Assembly: GCA_948567375.1 (NCBI GenBank)
Contig: OX419756.1
Span: 8,251,001 to 8,315,000 of the forward strand
Direction: 5' to 3'
Origin: Lunularia cruciata
Taxonomy: Eukaryota; Streptophyta; Marchantiopsida; Lunulariales; Lunulariaceae
Length of the DNA stretch: 64,000 nt
The notes below the pieces were generated by a model that saw only the letters and a list, made by a program, of their open reading frames with translations, was not told the DNA's origin and did no database searches. Position 1 is the first letter of the stretch. Each line of letters opens with the position of its first letter. Below are positions 13,301-26,275 of the stretch, in pieces. Both the position numbers and the translations under genes were made by a program.

Positions 13301-16300
13301 CTGGTGAGAGAAGTTAAGTTATAGCCAATTTCTCGTGAGTACATGCTCGAACTCGAAACATTTACTTAGAACGTTATTTCGCACGAGTTGGTACAAGTAC
13401 CCAGTACGGGAATGGTAACAAGCACTGAACAGAACCAGAAATGAACATCTAGTGAGTTCTATACAAAAATGCTTACAGGAGCTGTCTTGGTCACCTGGAC
13501 TAGACATGGAGAACACCAACAACATGTCTGACGCTACTGAAAACAGTTATTTTACCGCCGACTACCAGAATAGGATACAGAAGCAACAACCATCGAACTT
13601 CTTTTGTCCGCTGCACAAACAAATAAGCCAGGGCGACGCACATAAGATAGCAAAAAGGATGGCAAGACCCCATCAAGCCGTACAAGGATAAAACCCAAGG
13701 GGTAAGCTGTAGCTAACCCCAATAGCATCAAAATGAGAAATCTGTCCTACTGATATAATTAGGATATAGGGTATATGCACAGACAAATAAGTAAAACAGA
13801 GGAATTAAAGCCTTGCATAACGTTCCTTTGGTGATATGATACTTGGCTTGCAAGTCTTAATATGACCTAGAGAAAGAGACGCATATTGTGTGTATGAATA
13901 TGGAACCCGTTCGGGGGAACATGGTTCTCTACCCACATAAGACTGGACAAGACATGACATAGAGAACCAGGTATGAGAAAGAGACAAATATGTTTGAACA
14001 CCTTTAGTTCCATGGCCAATCCACAAGGCTCTCTAGCCTAAGAAAATAAAGACTCTAAGAAAACCTTCCACACTGTTCTTGTTAGATATCCAAAATGGTA
14101 CTACATTCTAAGATGGGAGTTAGCATCTACTTTATTTCGCGGTAATCAAGTCTTACTGAAAGTTGATGGGAGACAGCGTGATAGTGCTCTCCGGCTCAAA
14201 ATGTATCAACCCTCTTGCAGATGAATCTCCATGATGGACCCTGCCATCAAGGTTACAGATGTTGGTATAAAAGCCAATTGACAGATCCCGTAAGTGAGCA
14301 AGTGCCTGGTAGACATCCTGAAGCCGTAAGAATAGGGCTAGCTGATAACGAGAGCGTTGCTTTCTGCTCGACATAATTCTTAATTGAATGTCCTGGCATA
14401 AAAAGACGTCTACCTGTATTCCATCTTTCCCGTAGCAGGATCTAATGTGAACCACCGTTGGTTCCACATCCGCAGCTGCAACGATCACATAATATTGTCA
14501 GGATTCTGTTATGCAAACATACAGAATTGCTGCACCTTGAGACAGTTTGTCTATGATGTTCTGCAGATTTACATTTAGCTGCTGGACCTTCTGTCTTACC
14601 ATATAGAACATTATGGGGTGTCACCTTCAAATCTTCATTTTGAACTCAAACACAAATCGAGTGCTTGGCAGAAATAGCCCGCATGCTTTCAGAGCACTAT
14701 AGAGATGCAAGTATCGACCGAAACAGCAGCATGAGCCCCTGAGGTGCTTCCTAAGGTCTGATTAAGAAATTCTGGCAAGTACTCAGTACGCATGAATAGT
14801 CCCTATGGCCGTGGTAGTTAAAATGAAGAAAATTTTACTGATAGAATGCCGCGGACACTCACAGTTTCAGATCTCTTCAAAAGTGAGCCCTCCATGATAC
14901 AGCTTGCAGATGCATTTGCGAGTCGCTTCTTAATTTTCTCCAAGCTCGTCTGCGTGTCTTCATCCGTGATCTGAAAAAGACGGTCCCATAGATGAACATG
15001 TTACTAAGCGGTACTATAAAACTATTAAAACAGTACTTTTCTCCTACAACAAAAATAATGGCTCAACATTCATAAGTTTTATCCTCACATTTCGCACTTA
15101 GTGTGCGTCATACACGTCCTTTACAAAGATTTGCAAGTATTCTGCAAACATCAAGTCAAAGTTGCAAATACTTTCGCAGAAAAGTCCGTGTAAGCACCAG
15201 CGGTATCTTCAGAAACATTTACGTACCCCACCACTGTACCCATACTTGCGAGACCCTAAAGGGACCATTTTCTTACCTTACTTCAGATGTGATTTAAACC
15301 CGGTCATTCTCTTGTTATTCTGGCATCTACTAAATAACTCAGAAAAAGAGCTAGTGAAACGTATTGTAGGTTCTATGATGACATCTAACACAGTCAAGAA
15401 ATATGAGTAATAGGAGCAGAAGCAGGTCGCAGAACGGGGGATCCAAACCCACTTAGGACCGAACCTATACAAACGGAAGACAAACAGATTGAAGCAAGGA
15501 AATGCAAGCAGGATCGGATGCAAGCTGATGAAGCCAAGCTGATCTAAACAAGGGATACATGGAAAGCCAAGAGAAACATAAGCGAAGCATAAGTAGAGAA
15601 ACATAAGCGAAATCGATCGAAGGCAGAAGCGAAGATGGATACATCCTATGAGCAGCATGTACAGTATCACGTAATAGAGCAAGCGAGCCTTCTCGGCAAA
15701 AGGAGAGGATGCAGTTGAAAGCAGAGGAAACCCACCGAGCGAGTAGAAAGATACATCGAAAGCAAAGGGAAAGCATTCAACAAGTAGGAAAACATAGAGT
15801 AAGTGGATCATGGCTGGGCCACGATCCAAAGCTCTGAAGATTAGATGGAGGCAGTCAGACTGTCATAGCAAGCCTGCACGGAAGCAGGAACGACTTCAGC
15901 AATGCCCCACGAAGTGCCGAAGTAGCTGGGCAAATGCCAATGTCCCTCGTACCGAATTTCTCCCCGAAAGCTCATGAGTGCACATAAAATAACAGAGTCA
16001 GATATACGCGAAATGACAGCAGAAGCAGTTCTACGAACAGTCCGATAAAAGAAATTATTCAGTCTTTACCTAGTTCGTCAGCTGGTCTAATCTCGGCTCA
16101 AAGGCAATGGCAAGTTGATTATTTGCAGATGTTATATATGAACCGACGTCTCCAACACTTTCATTCGATGATCAACGTCATTTAGTATTTCCTCTCTATG
16201 AGAACCAAGGTCGAGGTCCTGTTCGAAAAGCCCATCGCAGTGTCTGACTCTTTATCAGAAAAGATAGTAATCTGTCGGTAATTGCTGTTTGTTATTAAAG

Positions 16301-16851
16301 AAAATATGCAACCCGGTTCTGTCCACCTTATTAAATTCTTTTCACAAGAAATGGCAGACACTCCCAGCACCTGATAAACTATTCTACTAACTTCACGCTC
16401 AGTCGAGATCATTCGTCTCTCTCATTCCCTGCTGTAGCTCTTATCCGCTTTTTTCTCATGAAACTCAAACAGTTTCTTACTTTCACCAACTGCCAGCTTT
16501 CAAGTCACATTCATCTCTGCTATTTACGACTAAGTAACTAAATCTGTAGTCAATAATCGATGACAGACCACCGGAAATCTACTCTTTCGATCGATCAAAT
16601 AAAAGAGTTGGATCAATTGGCTGCCACTCGCGTCCGTGCGTTAAATTATCCTAATTCCATTGATGTTTCATCCAATTGCCATCCACTTTATCTCTCATGA
16701 ACACCATTCATCTCCTCGACTTTCCAGATTGGTCGCAACACCTCTCGAATTGCTCAAATCTTGCATCTATTCGACAGATCTGAACATAGACATTGCATCG
16801 ATTACATACCTGGGCCATGTCGGACAGCGGTGTGGAAGAATTGGAGCTCAT
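10350..16851 (-). CDS. SWAP70-like PH-domain and coiled-coil protein, ten exons
   Basis: Minus-strand exons: 16851-16810, 14970-14863, 14475-14414, 14240-14157, 13610-13579, 13300-13219, 12902-12683, 12012-11785, 11454-11162 and 10989-10350. All have GT/AG borders and matching phases, giving about 596 aa with no internal stop. The PH domain (about residues 42-137) shows MEGSLLKRSETLRMWNQRW, LDPATGKMEYR, STITLSPINFHG, DGCCFYIGSPQKKEYYLCAE and ARAWVSTL. A long coiled coil follows (about 138-385; LVLKAHKEAVDSLSGNGHAK, ETLRVKDEELNQVARDLRAR, LSETAEAAEAAASAA, VELGKGREQIVMMEGAVVRA), then a Pro/Ser/Thr/Glu-rich tail. This order matches plant SWAP70 homologues, described as Rac/Rop GTPase exchange factors that bind phosphoinositides. 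Exon 5 is only 32 nt. Start: first ATG, followed after 14 codons by a clean donor. It appears intact and functional. Confidence 0.9.
13662..13775 (-). mobile_element. Non-LTR 3' tail inside an intron of the SWAP70-like gene
   Basis: It lies in intron 4 (13611-14156), in the same orientation as the gene. Read on the minus strand it keeps the family tail steps: a GCAGA-like step, then CAGATTTCTCAT, a GGGGTTAGC step and GGCTTGATGGGGTCTTGCCA near the end. It has no coding remnant. Confidence 0.65.
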
Positions 16852-17204
16852 TTTTAGTTCTTCTCTGAAGATCTCTCCATACGCAAGACAATCGATGTCC
16901 GTTTCAGAAGATTAGGGTTTAAGGTTTCTTCGGCAACTTAGCTCATGCAACTGAAGAAGTAAGTACACTCTCATTAGCTCCAACGAGAACATGCCACTGT
17001 TCACATGTATATGCATATATATCTGCAGATCTAGAGTTTCTTGCGCGCACACACATTGACAGACAGGGTAGCGCTTCTCCGTAAAACTCTCGTTTACTCG
17101 AAGCACATACGAACAGGGTCATAACTCAGGAAAGTCCATCTTTTGTCTTTTAGATAAATATTTGATCTTCATGTTGTATTCTTGTATAAATGCGTAATTT
17201 TTAA

Positions 17205-17205
<1 letters not shown>

Positions 17206-17268
<63 letters not shown>
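17206..17268. repeat. (AT)n microsatellite
   Basis: About 31 AT dinucleotides run without interruption between AAGGTTTA and AGTGTATAAA. The 5' flank of the SWAP70-like gene ends shortly before it. Confidence 0.95.
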
Positions 17269-17271
<3 letters not shown>

Positions 17272-18398
17272 TATAAATTGACTTTCGATTCATATTTATA
17301 TTTAAGTATAAAATTTTTAATTTATAATATGATATAATGAGATTTCAAAATATTATTAGATTTATTTTATAAATTATTAAATAAAAAAATTTGAATAAAT
17401 TATTTTAGAATTAGTTTTTTATAAATTTCTATAAAAAAATTATATTAAAAATATATAATATAATAATATAATATATATTTAAAATTTAATAAACACGTAT
17501 CAATCATTCTGTTATAAATAAATAATTATATTATAATTATTACATGCAATCTGCCTATAAAATAATATATCACATTATTGAAGTTAAATAATATATAGTA
17601 CAAAGACTCAGTTCAAATAAAATAAAATTTTTTTTGGATATTTGTTATAAAATTTAAAATATTATCAAAATGGATCCTGAATATTTTTCAATTTATATGT
17701 TTTGGAAAAACTCTTGTCTATGATTAAAATTTTTAATATCAATCTTTTAAGAGATTAAACATATTTATCAGTAGATTTTCGTATAAAAAAATTTGTATAC
17801 TAGAAAATATTTTTTCTAATTTAGATAATATTGGGTAGTTATTTATAAGTAAATTTACAAAAATATGAAATATTATTATTATAAATATATTAATTGATAA
17901 TTTTAATTTTATTTTTTGACAGGAATTTTATTTCAATAAAACTGTAAGCTTATTGGTAATATTCTGATATTTTTTAAGTTTAAATCAGATTGCATTACAA
18001 GAATATGGAGAAATTACTTTTCATAAGAAATAATAAGAGTAGAATTAGAATATTTTAGACTAAAACATTAAAATTATTCTACATAATAGTATTAATTTAT
18101 CAAAATTTAAGAATGGTATTATTAAAAAGAGAATATTATATAGTAGTCTTCAGATTCCAAACAGAGTGTAAGAAGTTTATATCTATTTATATATAGAAGT
18201 GTGTATTTTTTATCTCAACATCCTTAATCAGCACCTGACCTATTACTAGATTGTGCGAATTTGGGTTTAATTTAAAATTCTAAAGTGGTGCTAAATGAAG
18301 ATATATGATATATAATTAACGTTTTTATATGTCATATTTATGTTTATATATATTTATATGATAAGTTAAAATTTAGCTAAGGAAATTTCAAAGCAATC

Positions 18399-18434
18399 AG
18401 TTTTGACCAACATTGCTCAGTTTTGACCAACATT
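18399..18434. repeat. Short direct duplication
   Basis: TCAGTTTTGACCAACATT occurs twice, separated by only GC, in otherwise AT-rich sequence. Confidence 0.8.
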
Positions 18435-19778
18435 AAGAGACTCGGATCAGAGTCGAGGGGATTGGGGTTATAAAAGTCAAGTAAAATGATGGATTTTGGG
18501 TTTTGGGGTCAAAGTATCATAAAATAATTTTAAGAGAAAAATAAAATCCAAAAAAGTCACCTTGGATAAGAACAAGGAGATTCAAAAACTTAGGGTATAC
18601 AAATCAAGGAAAATCATAGATTTTGGGTCAAGGTATAAGATATTTTACAAAGAGAACTAATAGAGAGGACAAAGAGAAAAGATGAAGTAAAAATTGAAGC
18701 GAATGCATTTCAAAAATAAAATTTACCCAAGGTCATATTATTTATATTTGAGGGTATAAATATTTACTTCCAAGCAAACTTAGTTATTAAATTTTTAGTA
18801 ATACTTCTAATAGATATTTCTGTATTTTTAGAGAATATTGAGATTTATGTTATTTTCTTTCATAAAATTGTTTGGGTTTTTTAGTATTACTAAAGCTTTA
18901 AATACTATATTAAGCAGAATTCTATTATGATATATTACGTTACTATTAAATCTTTGGATTTGTTAAAGATATAGCTTTATGATAAATTTTTTATTCGGTT
19001 GATGTTTTAAATCTTATTATTTAATTAAGCTAATTCTTTTCCCTAAGAGTTCCGAATTATCATAGTTTTACAACGCCTCAGTCAAATGAAAAACGCCATT
19101 TCAAACATTAAACATGTTTGACAGATTCAAAATGAATGATCTCTTCTCTTAAGATTTGCGAACCGAATCAAGAATGAATTATGATCTTTTCTTAAAAGTA
19201 ACACTACGAATAATCTCGAAAGAGGCGACCCGCTTAGGAAAAACGAAGGATGGGAAGACCCCAACAATAATGGGAATAATTGATAAACTATCTTATATAG
19301 GGACATAGTATTTTCATATTATCTCTTTTAATCTATAAATATGCTATATTTCCTTATAGTCAGATTAATTGAGAAGCTATAAATCCAAAATTTTGTATAA
19401 ATTATGAGTGCCAAGTATAACGTCCAATTATAATTATAGGTACAGATGCGCATTTAGTTTAGAATTTAATCCCCAATAGAATAATTTTTAATAAAATAGA
19501 CAATAGATAATTTTTAATAAAATCCCATATAGTTATAAATAAATTTTAGTTTGAAGTATTTACTTTCTTATATAGAATATTTAGACCGAGAGATTTTAAA
19601 TTGAAATATAAGTTATTATTTTTATTAGATTATATAATGAATTGAATAATCATAAGTCTTTTATTCAATATGCTAACAAAACAAAATTTAATTATTTGTA
19701 TAATTATTTAAAAAAATTAGGATGATTATTTATACAAAAATTACAATTTATTCATTATAGCATGTTTTAGACCAATGC

Positions 19779-20025
19779 TCTATAGAGGGCAGTGGCTGGT
19801 GTAATCAATAGGAAAGTAATCACATTAGATGATAGTTTCTTTGGTTCCTCCAAGTTGTGTGTAGAGCCCTACTACTTGCATAGCTAAGATATCTTAGATG
19901 CGGTAGGCAGATTTCTAATATAGATTCTATTGGGGTTTAGTTCCATTTTACCTTTTCTATTTCTCCCTAGTACGGCTTGATGGGTTTTCCTTTCATTCGA
20001 TTTTTCTATGCAATCGCATTCTTCT
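19779..20025 (+). mobile_element. Non-LTR 3' tail without coding region
   Basis: It starts with CTCTATAGAGGGCAGTGGCT, matching the stop-codon junction of the element at 62313, and follows the whole tail: AGTAATCACATTAGATGAT, GTGTGTAGAGCC, CTTGCATAGCTAAGATATCT, GGCAGATTTCTAATATAG, TACGGCTTGATGGG. The match stops exactly where the coding region would begin, so this is a 5'-truncated insertion or a tail-only element. Confidence 0.8.
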
Positions 20026-21187
20026 CTCTTTATACCAAAATAAAATAAAATAAAAAAATAGTTAAAAAATCATTATAATAAATAAATAAAATATATACCT
20101 TCCTAAAATTACTGAAACATTCACATAATCCCATGTCACTCAAATGCCCGGTCTGCCAAAACATTCGAATTGCACACCAAACGTCGGATTCCATCATAAG
20201 TTAGCGACTGAAAGTTATCATCCCCTCATTGGGACTACGCCCCAAGTCCCAATTCTACTCTGCGTTCGCCAGGTTGTCTCTTGTCTGCTTATGAATTCAA
20301 TGAATTCAGCACCAGTTTAAAAGGTTAAGCTATTCGGGATTCTCCGGATCTAAGAAGAGGGGCGAAGCTATTTGCTTCAACCCTTCCCCGTTTGTCTCTC
20401 CCTTCTTGCGCTTTGATGGGGTTTTCTTCTTCGTGTGTTTTATTAATCTATCCACTACTAGTTCCATTCTAACTCGTTTGTCTCTTCTTGTTCGGTTTGA
20501 CAAAATTTTTTTTTCGTACATTTGTATTTGGATGGGTCTTTTCCGTATATTTCATGTTCATGTATTTTAAAATTATAACGTGATATTATTTATATTCTTT
20601 TAAATATTAATAATTATATACAAGATAATCTAAATAATCGAAAACATTTAATATAACATAATTCAATATTCACAAGAGTATATTTTTAATTATTAAATTA
20701 ATATAAAAATTTCGAAAAAACATGAATGATCGCTATAGGATATCCTTCGTAATAACCAGCTAAAGAAAATGAAGCTATAATTTCCGGCAAAACATACGGG
20801 AATGCACAACTAGACTGAGAGGAAGTATATGATAATGTGTAGGTTTTAAAGCTGGACCCATATACTAATTAAATTTACCTGAATTGGGTCGTTGGAAACT
20901 TCCTAACACAGGATTTTATCTCAAAATGGACATGCTGGTTCCGTCGTAAAAGTCCAATAGAAACGTCGGGTAAACCCTAAAGGAAGGAGGAGAACTGTGG
21001 AATGGATCTGAAGTAGGAAGGAAAGGAATCACACGAGGGAAGGAATGAAATGAATGAAGAATTGAAGGGATCGAGCGAAGTTTGAGCACGAGCTCTAGAC
21101 AGAGAGATCACCCCCAGGGAGGTCCTCTTGGAATATTACGAATCAAAGTCGAAAAATCTTCGTGAGATCTGAGGAGAAAGGACTTTA

Positions 21188-24131
21188 ATGGGGAGGACGA
21201 GCGGGAAGAGTGAAATCCAGAGATGGATGGGGAGTTTACTGAGGTTTGATCGATTGTCATGGTGGTTGGTGGTGCTAGGAGTGTTGGCACTGCTGGGGCA
21301 GGAAATAGTGCGGACTTCAGGTTTTGTAGTAGCAGCGTCGGCCGAATTCGAAGGCTTCGGCGATGAGTTAGAGGAGATCGAGGACGAGCTGGGGGAGCCA
21401 TTCGTGGTGCCGCCTCCTGTGTTGAAAGAACCTGGCTTCCAAAATGACCGTGGACCTCCTTCCGAGGTTGAGGAAGAAGACGTGCAGGAGGATTTACGAA
21501 GTGAGACAACAACCCCGGCAGTAAAGGAGAGCGAAGTGAAAAGAACTCAGCAGGACTTTTGGGATGAAGATGAGTTTGAAGGCCTACCGGTAGAGATACA
21601 GGATGAACCAGTTGTGGTAAGCACAAAGGGAAGTAGTGCCGGGGGAGGATCTAAGCAGTCCACTTCTGCCACCCCTGCTGCGAAGAAGCCAGCGGCACCG
21701 AAAGGACCCCAGAGTTATTATGTTGAGGCCATTGCTATCACGTTCCTGATTGCGTACATCGTGCTATACTTTGTTGGACGACAGCATAACGAAAAGCTTG
21801 CACTCGCCTGGGCTGCTCAGTACGCTAGTAAAGACAGTGTTTTTGACAAAAATTTTAGCTTGTTGGGAACCGGGGATGGTGTTGATTCTCCCCTGCTCAT
21901 GAAAGAAGGGCAAAATGTTTTTAAGTTCTACGCTAGTGGCAGACGGTACTGCGAAGGTATGCTGGCCACCATGGACTTTCAGAGTCGCCACGATCTGATA
22001 ACAAGTATCTGGTACTTGATCGCACCACGTAAGGATGAAATGACCATCGATGTTTACATGAATGAGGAGGCCATGGACCCAATTGTGTTTGCCATCACCA
22101 GGAGGAAACACGCCAAAACAATGCACAAGGAAAAGCCTGATTTGCTCCAGTATGCGTCGATCCTCAATCCTTCTTCGAACAGGAAATGGTTGTCCGAGGA
22201 ATTGCTAGCCATCAGCGAGTCGCGGGAATTGGCTACCGATCTGATGACTGACGCCTTGCTCGAACAGGTATTCTCTCTGCCACCGTGGAACTTTGCATGT
22301 GGTGACTCAATGGATTACTTCCTGAACTTGGTCCGTTCTGATTCTACCGAGTTTTTATCTTTGCATTTCGATCGGTACCTCTTCTGGGGTTCTAAAGCCG
22401 TCGGAGAGCGAGTTTAGTTCTGGATCATTAAATCCCAGAATAGTTATCTATCCCTCTAAACTCTCTATCGGGAGGTTGATGAAACCAACCAGAGCTTTTT
22501 CTTGTGATGTTTCGTGTTAGTTTCTGTAAGGATTTATAGTAACCGCACGGCGGGTACAATCTACAGTTACTCCTGGTACACAGGGTGACTACACATTGTT
22601 CATAAATAGACGTTTCTGAACAGCTGGATCTTGTACCATACCACGTGTATTTACCACAATCAGCATAAACGGCATACGTTTCAAGGGTCCTGCTCAGAGA
22701 ATTTAGGTTCTGGAGACGTTCTTCTCATTACGTGCCGTGTTTCTGAAATAATTTTTAGCAAATACTGTACGTTCTCCACTGATTAAGGAACTTGACAAGT
22801 CAAAGAATGCATTATGGGCCCCTCATGCATTGTTTCTGCTTGCTGTATCTCGTTGCGTCCAATATTTTTGATTGTGCATCACCGCATAACTGACGTCTGT
22901 TTTCACGTAAGCATCGATCACAAGTCGAAATTGGCGAGTTAGCTCGAACTAAGCACATGTATTGTACTATTCTTCGCAGGTATTTGGAGAGAAAGCCTTT
23001 GAGAAGTTTGCTTCTCATTTCATATCGCTACACTTCACAGATCAAAATCCAGGTGTACACAAGAAGATACTGCAATTCAAGTTCACAATCCCACCACAAG
23101 ATAAGATGGCAGAAATGTCACGGTTGATTTCCACTGTAACATACTTCATAGATGCTGTGGGGCGGTACAAGCTGAGTCCTCAGGTAACGTTAATGAAAAA
23201 CTGTCTTGATATCATTCTCCCAATCTGCCAATGTCCTACTTTTTCATAAGCAATGGGTACTCGGTAACCGGCGTTACATTGGTAGTGTCTATTCTTCTGG
23301 ATAAAACTTATTACACCATCCTCCATGCTTAATTTTGGTATATGGACCTCATTCATTGTATAATTGTTCACAGAGTTTTGGTTGGATACTGGGTGTGGAC
23401 TTGTCTCCAACTCGAGGTTGGAGTGTAGTAGCCTCTTCTAGCAAATAAAGAGTGGCCCCCAAATCCTAGCAATCATTGTATTTCCCTCCCTGGTCCAGAG
23501 TTAGGGTGTGCCACATGCGTATAGTCTTCCAACTGTAGGCAGAAAGAGTCGCCTTTGTTACTCATCGGTTTAGTCTTAGTAAATAGATACTAGGATATTT
23601 AATATCATTTTCATTCACGTTTTGAAGTATTGTGCTCAGGAAACTATGTGAAGGGATAGCAGTTGTAGATTAGAGGGCTGCCACATGTGTCCTTTCTAGT
23701 CAGTGTTGAAGTTTTTGTTCTTCGGTAGACTGGATCTCATGCTTCCGTTGTTCATGTGAGGTCGATTATCGGTTGAAAGCAAATCCTGGAAGAGGTGAGA
23801 AGAGTGTCTGATCAGGACATGGAGTATAGCTAACTTTGGTTCACCCCATAGTCATCGTCCTAACTGTGAGGTGCTTGGTTTGATTCGTTTATTGCAGGCA
23901 CGTGCAAAAGCAGATGCTGCAAGAGCTAAAGTAGCTCAGGAGGCATTCAAGGAGAATGCAGGGGCACGTCAAGAAGCCCTGGTTAGGAAGAAAGAAGAGA
24001 AACGAAGACTTTTAGAAGAAGCTGAAGCTGCTAAACTGAGTCCCGAGGTTTTGCGGAAAAGAGAGGAGAAAGAACGTGCACGGCAATTGAAGAAGTCTAT
24101 GCCTAAGATCAAGATGACTCGAGCTCACTAG
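21188..24131 (+). CDS. CCDC47/DUF1682 homologue, ER membrane PAT-complex-type protein, three exons
   Basis: Exons 21188-22267, 22980-23183 and 23898-24131 join in phase with GT/AG borders (introns 712 and 714 bp), giving 505 aa. Visible parts: an N-terminal hydrophobic segment (about 25-40), an acidic lumen-like stretch (about 53-140, with LEEIEDELGE and FWDEDEFEGLP), a second membrane segment (about 179-197, AIAITFLIAYIVLYFVG), a conserved cytosolic domain ending VFGEKAFEKFASHFISLHF, and a Lys/Arg/Glu-rich charged tail (RKKEEKRRLLEEAEAAKLS to MPKIKMTRAH). This is the CCDC47/DUF1682 layout. In animals CCDC47 works in the PAT complex of the multipass translocon; plant members are less studied. 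A possible polyadenylation signal AATAAA lies at 24185-24190. The reading frame is intact. Confidence 0.92.
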
Positions 24132-24191
24132 GGCTTTTAGATCACTCGTCTTAAACCGCAGAGGTCTTGCTCAAATTTTTGATCAATAAAG

Positions 24192-25630
24192 TGATCAACG
24201 CGTAAGTTATTGGGCTCCTCAATTTGTCGTGTCTATTCGGTGCGTTGATGATCATGGAGTTACCCCATAGAATATTAGTTTATAATGCGGTTTATGTCCT
24301 CAAAAACTTGGCCACTCCTAATCATGTTGTAAGCGAAGAAACTAATTAGCATCTTTGAGCGACTGACACCTGGCGAGATATCTCTTACTTTACTACAGCT
24401 AACATTGTAAAGTATTCGTTGCATCGTATTTAGTGGAGCATTGAAACTTTCCACTGGTGTCTGATATCGTCAACGACCTTAAATGCTTTCTAGTACAATG
24501 ACACAACTTCGTTAGGGAACCAAATAGCCTAGTATCTGCTGTGCTCAAAGTGTGCAAGGTCTATAAAGGGTTTATGAAATGCCTCCCTCGACTTTATAGT
24601 GAGTCAAGGTTGTGAGCAGGTAATAAATATTCCTGCTTCGACGCGAATAAGGTGTGGAGAGCTCAAGAGTAACCATGTCTTTCTGAACGGCAATATATGT
24701 CCTGCTGGGCTCAACTTCTGATTTGCCGCAACTTAGTTATATCTCTAGTTATAATATGGCCAGATATCCCATTATGCGTTCTCCTCTGTCCCATGAGCAT
24801 AATTCGGTAACCCCGTTGAATTTTCGTGTACTTCAATATCTTGTGGACATATTCTGAGATTGCTGCTTCGAGAATACGCTCCGACGAGACAATTCGAGTT
24901 CCTCGGAAACCGATTCTACACAAACAACACAAATAAATTTATCAGTTTCAGAATACGCTCTGACTATGATTGTCGACCTGTCCCACTCTGAGACTCATAC
25001 GACAAGTGATTACTAAGTGGTCCCACTTGGCAATAAAAGGCCAAGAAGTTTGATTCTTTCCCTCTCAATCTTTTAACTAAGACTCCAGCAGATCGTCATA
25101 TGTTAGCATGGTCTTCATCTCAATTTCCAACTCACACCAAGCTATCTAACTAGGATGTCGAAGGTCTGCCCACCATGTGAACCTCATGAAGCCAAGATTG
25201 ATACTCGACATAACATTAATCCTTCACGCAACTGCAGGATTTCACGCTGTAAACTCGATCCAGTGAAAATATTCCTTCATAGCTGTAGGATTTCATCGAC
25301 GCTTGCCTTTTCCATGTTTGGTAAAACTTGGTCCAGTGATAATACTCAGAATTGAACTGAACTGCAAGAAGATGAGATATTAATATCAGTCTCTTTACGG
25401 TTGGTTTAATGATCTCGATGAAGTGAGAACATCAAGATAGGTATCAAAAGAGTGGATACGAGTATGAAATTATGCCTTGATGGTTTACTGAACATCATTC
25501 ATGCTTTCTGATCAGAACGGGTTTGCTCTTTCGATTGACATCCTTATGATCTCTTCATAAAGTTGCTCCGCATCCCTGAGGCACTTGGGAGACACTCTGG
25601 CATTCCGCTTCTGTTGATTGTGATGATGCT
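24192..25630. other. Intergenic, no gene recognised
   Basis: No coding frame with conserved motifs is seen on either strand. It follows the CCDC47-like gene and precedes a coding-like relic. Confidence 0.35.
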
Positions 25631-26275
25631 TTACCTGGGAACTCGCAGAAACACCGGACCTCGCCATTGGTAGATCAAAAGGGTAGGAGGACCCTGAGGG
25701 ATTCGGGATTGCGTTGCAGAGGTCGAATTCATATCAGCACACCAGTCATTTGATAGTGGAACTCCAAAGAATTGGGTTCTCAGAAAGACTTGGTAATGTA
25801 GACATGCAAGGCATGTCAGCATCCTACGAGGCAATCTTACAGCTCCAAAGCGAAAGAGCCGCTGAGTTTGCTCACTCCACGGGTTTCCAATTCAACTACG
25901 CTCCTAGAAGTGATGTTTCATTCCTTGTGCATGAGTACATCTTGCTGTAGCTACTGCATATATAATTGTTCATTAAAGGATTCGCATTCGGGACCAGTCC
26001 AAGGAGTTCATTTTCATCGACGCTCCTTATGTAGAAAGAAACTGCTCTGAGGAGTCGCCTTCATAGTAGGCTCAGAAGCTCCCGTCTTATGTGTTTGGTG
26101 CTTTCCTTGGATTGAGTGCATAGATCCGACGAACAGCTTGAAGATTATCGAGACAGGGACGGGTCGTAATAGCTTGACTTATTTTAGAGGAGCCAACCCA
26201 GAAATTGCTGAGCAGCTCGGATATGAAGAAATCAACAGACATTCTCTAAACTTCTGTCGGACACTAGCCTGATGC
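25630..26275 (+). pseudogene. Unidentified coding-like relic
   Basis: Several frames on the plus strand carry protein-like stretches broken by stops and frame changes, for example EFIFIDAPYVERN near 26000 and NSLTYFRGANPEIAEQ near 26190. Codon-like composition differs from the flanks. I could not assign a family; an alpha/beta serine hydrolase was considered because of the FIDAP step, but the rest does not fit. Treated as a decayed gene of unknown type. Confidence 0.3.

Larger units (their letters stand above)
17107..20900. other. AT-rich gene-free block
   Basis: No coding frame is supportable. Contents: an (AT)n tract (17206-17268), a small direct duplication (18399-18434), a short tail end at 19233-19262 (minus), a fuller tail at 19779-20025 (plus), and eroded tail termini near 20395-20550 (GTCTCTCCCTTCTTGCG, GATGGGGTTTTCTTC). 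Confidence 0.6.

Noticed and set aside
12903-14862. Impression that the PH domain of the SWAP70-like gene was missing
   Set aside because: The missing parts lie in other frames as short exons (14475-14414, 13610-13579, 13300-13219), all with GT/AG borders and matching phases.
15278-15829. 183-codon minus-strand hydrophobic frame
   Set aside because: It lies inside intron 2 of the SWAP70-like gene, on the same strand, with no motif and skewed composition; judged a chance frame.
21108-21626. 172-codon minus-strand frame opposite the CCDC47-like gene
   Set aside because: Shadow of the conserved exon on the other strand.
21188-22417. 409-codon open frame taken as one complete protein
   Set aside because: Residues after codon 360 (from 22268) are intron read-through. 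A clean donor at 22268 and homology of the next exon (VFGEKAFEKF) show the real path.
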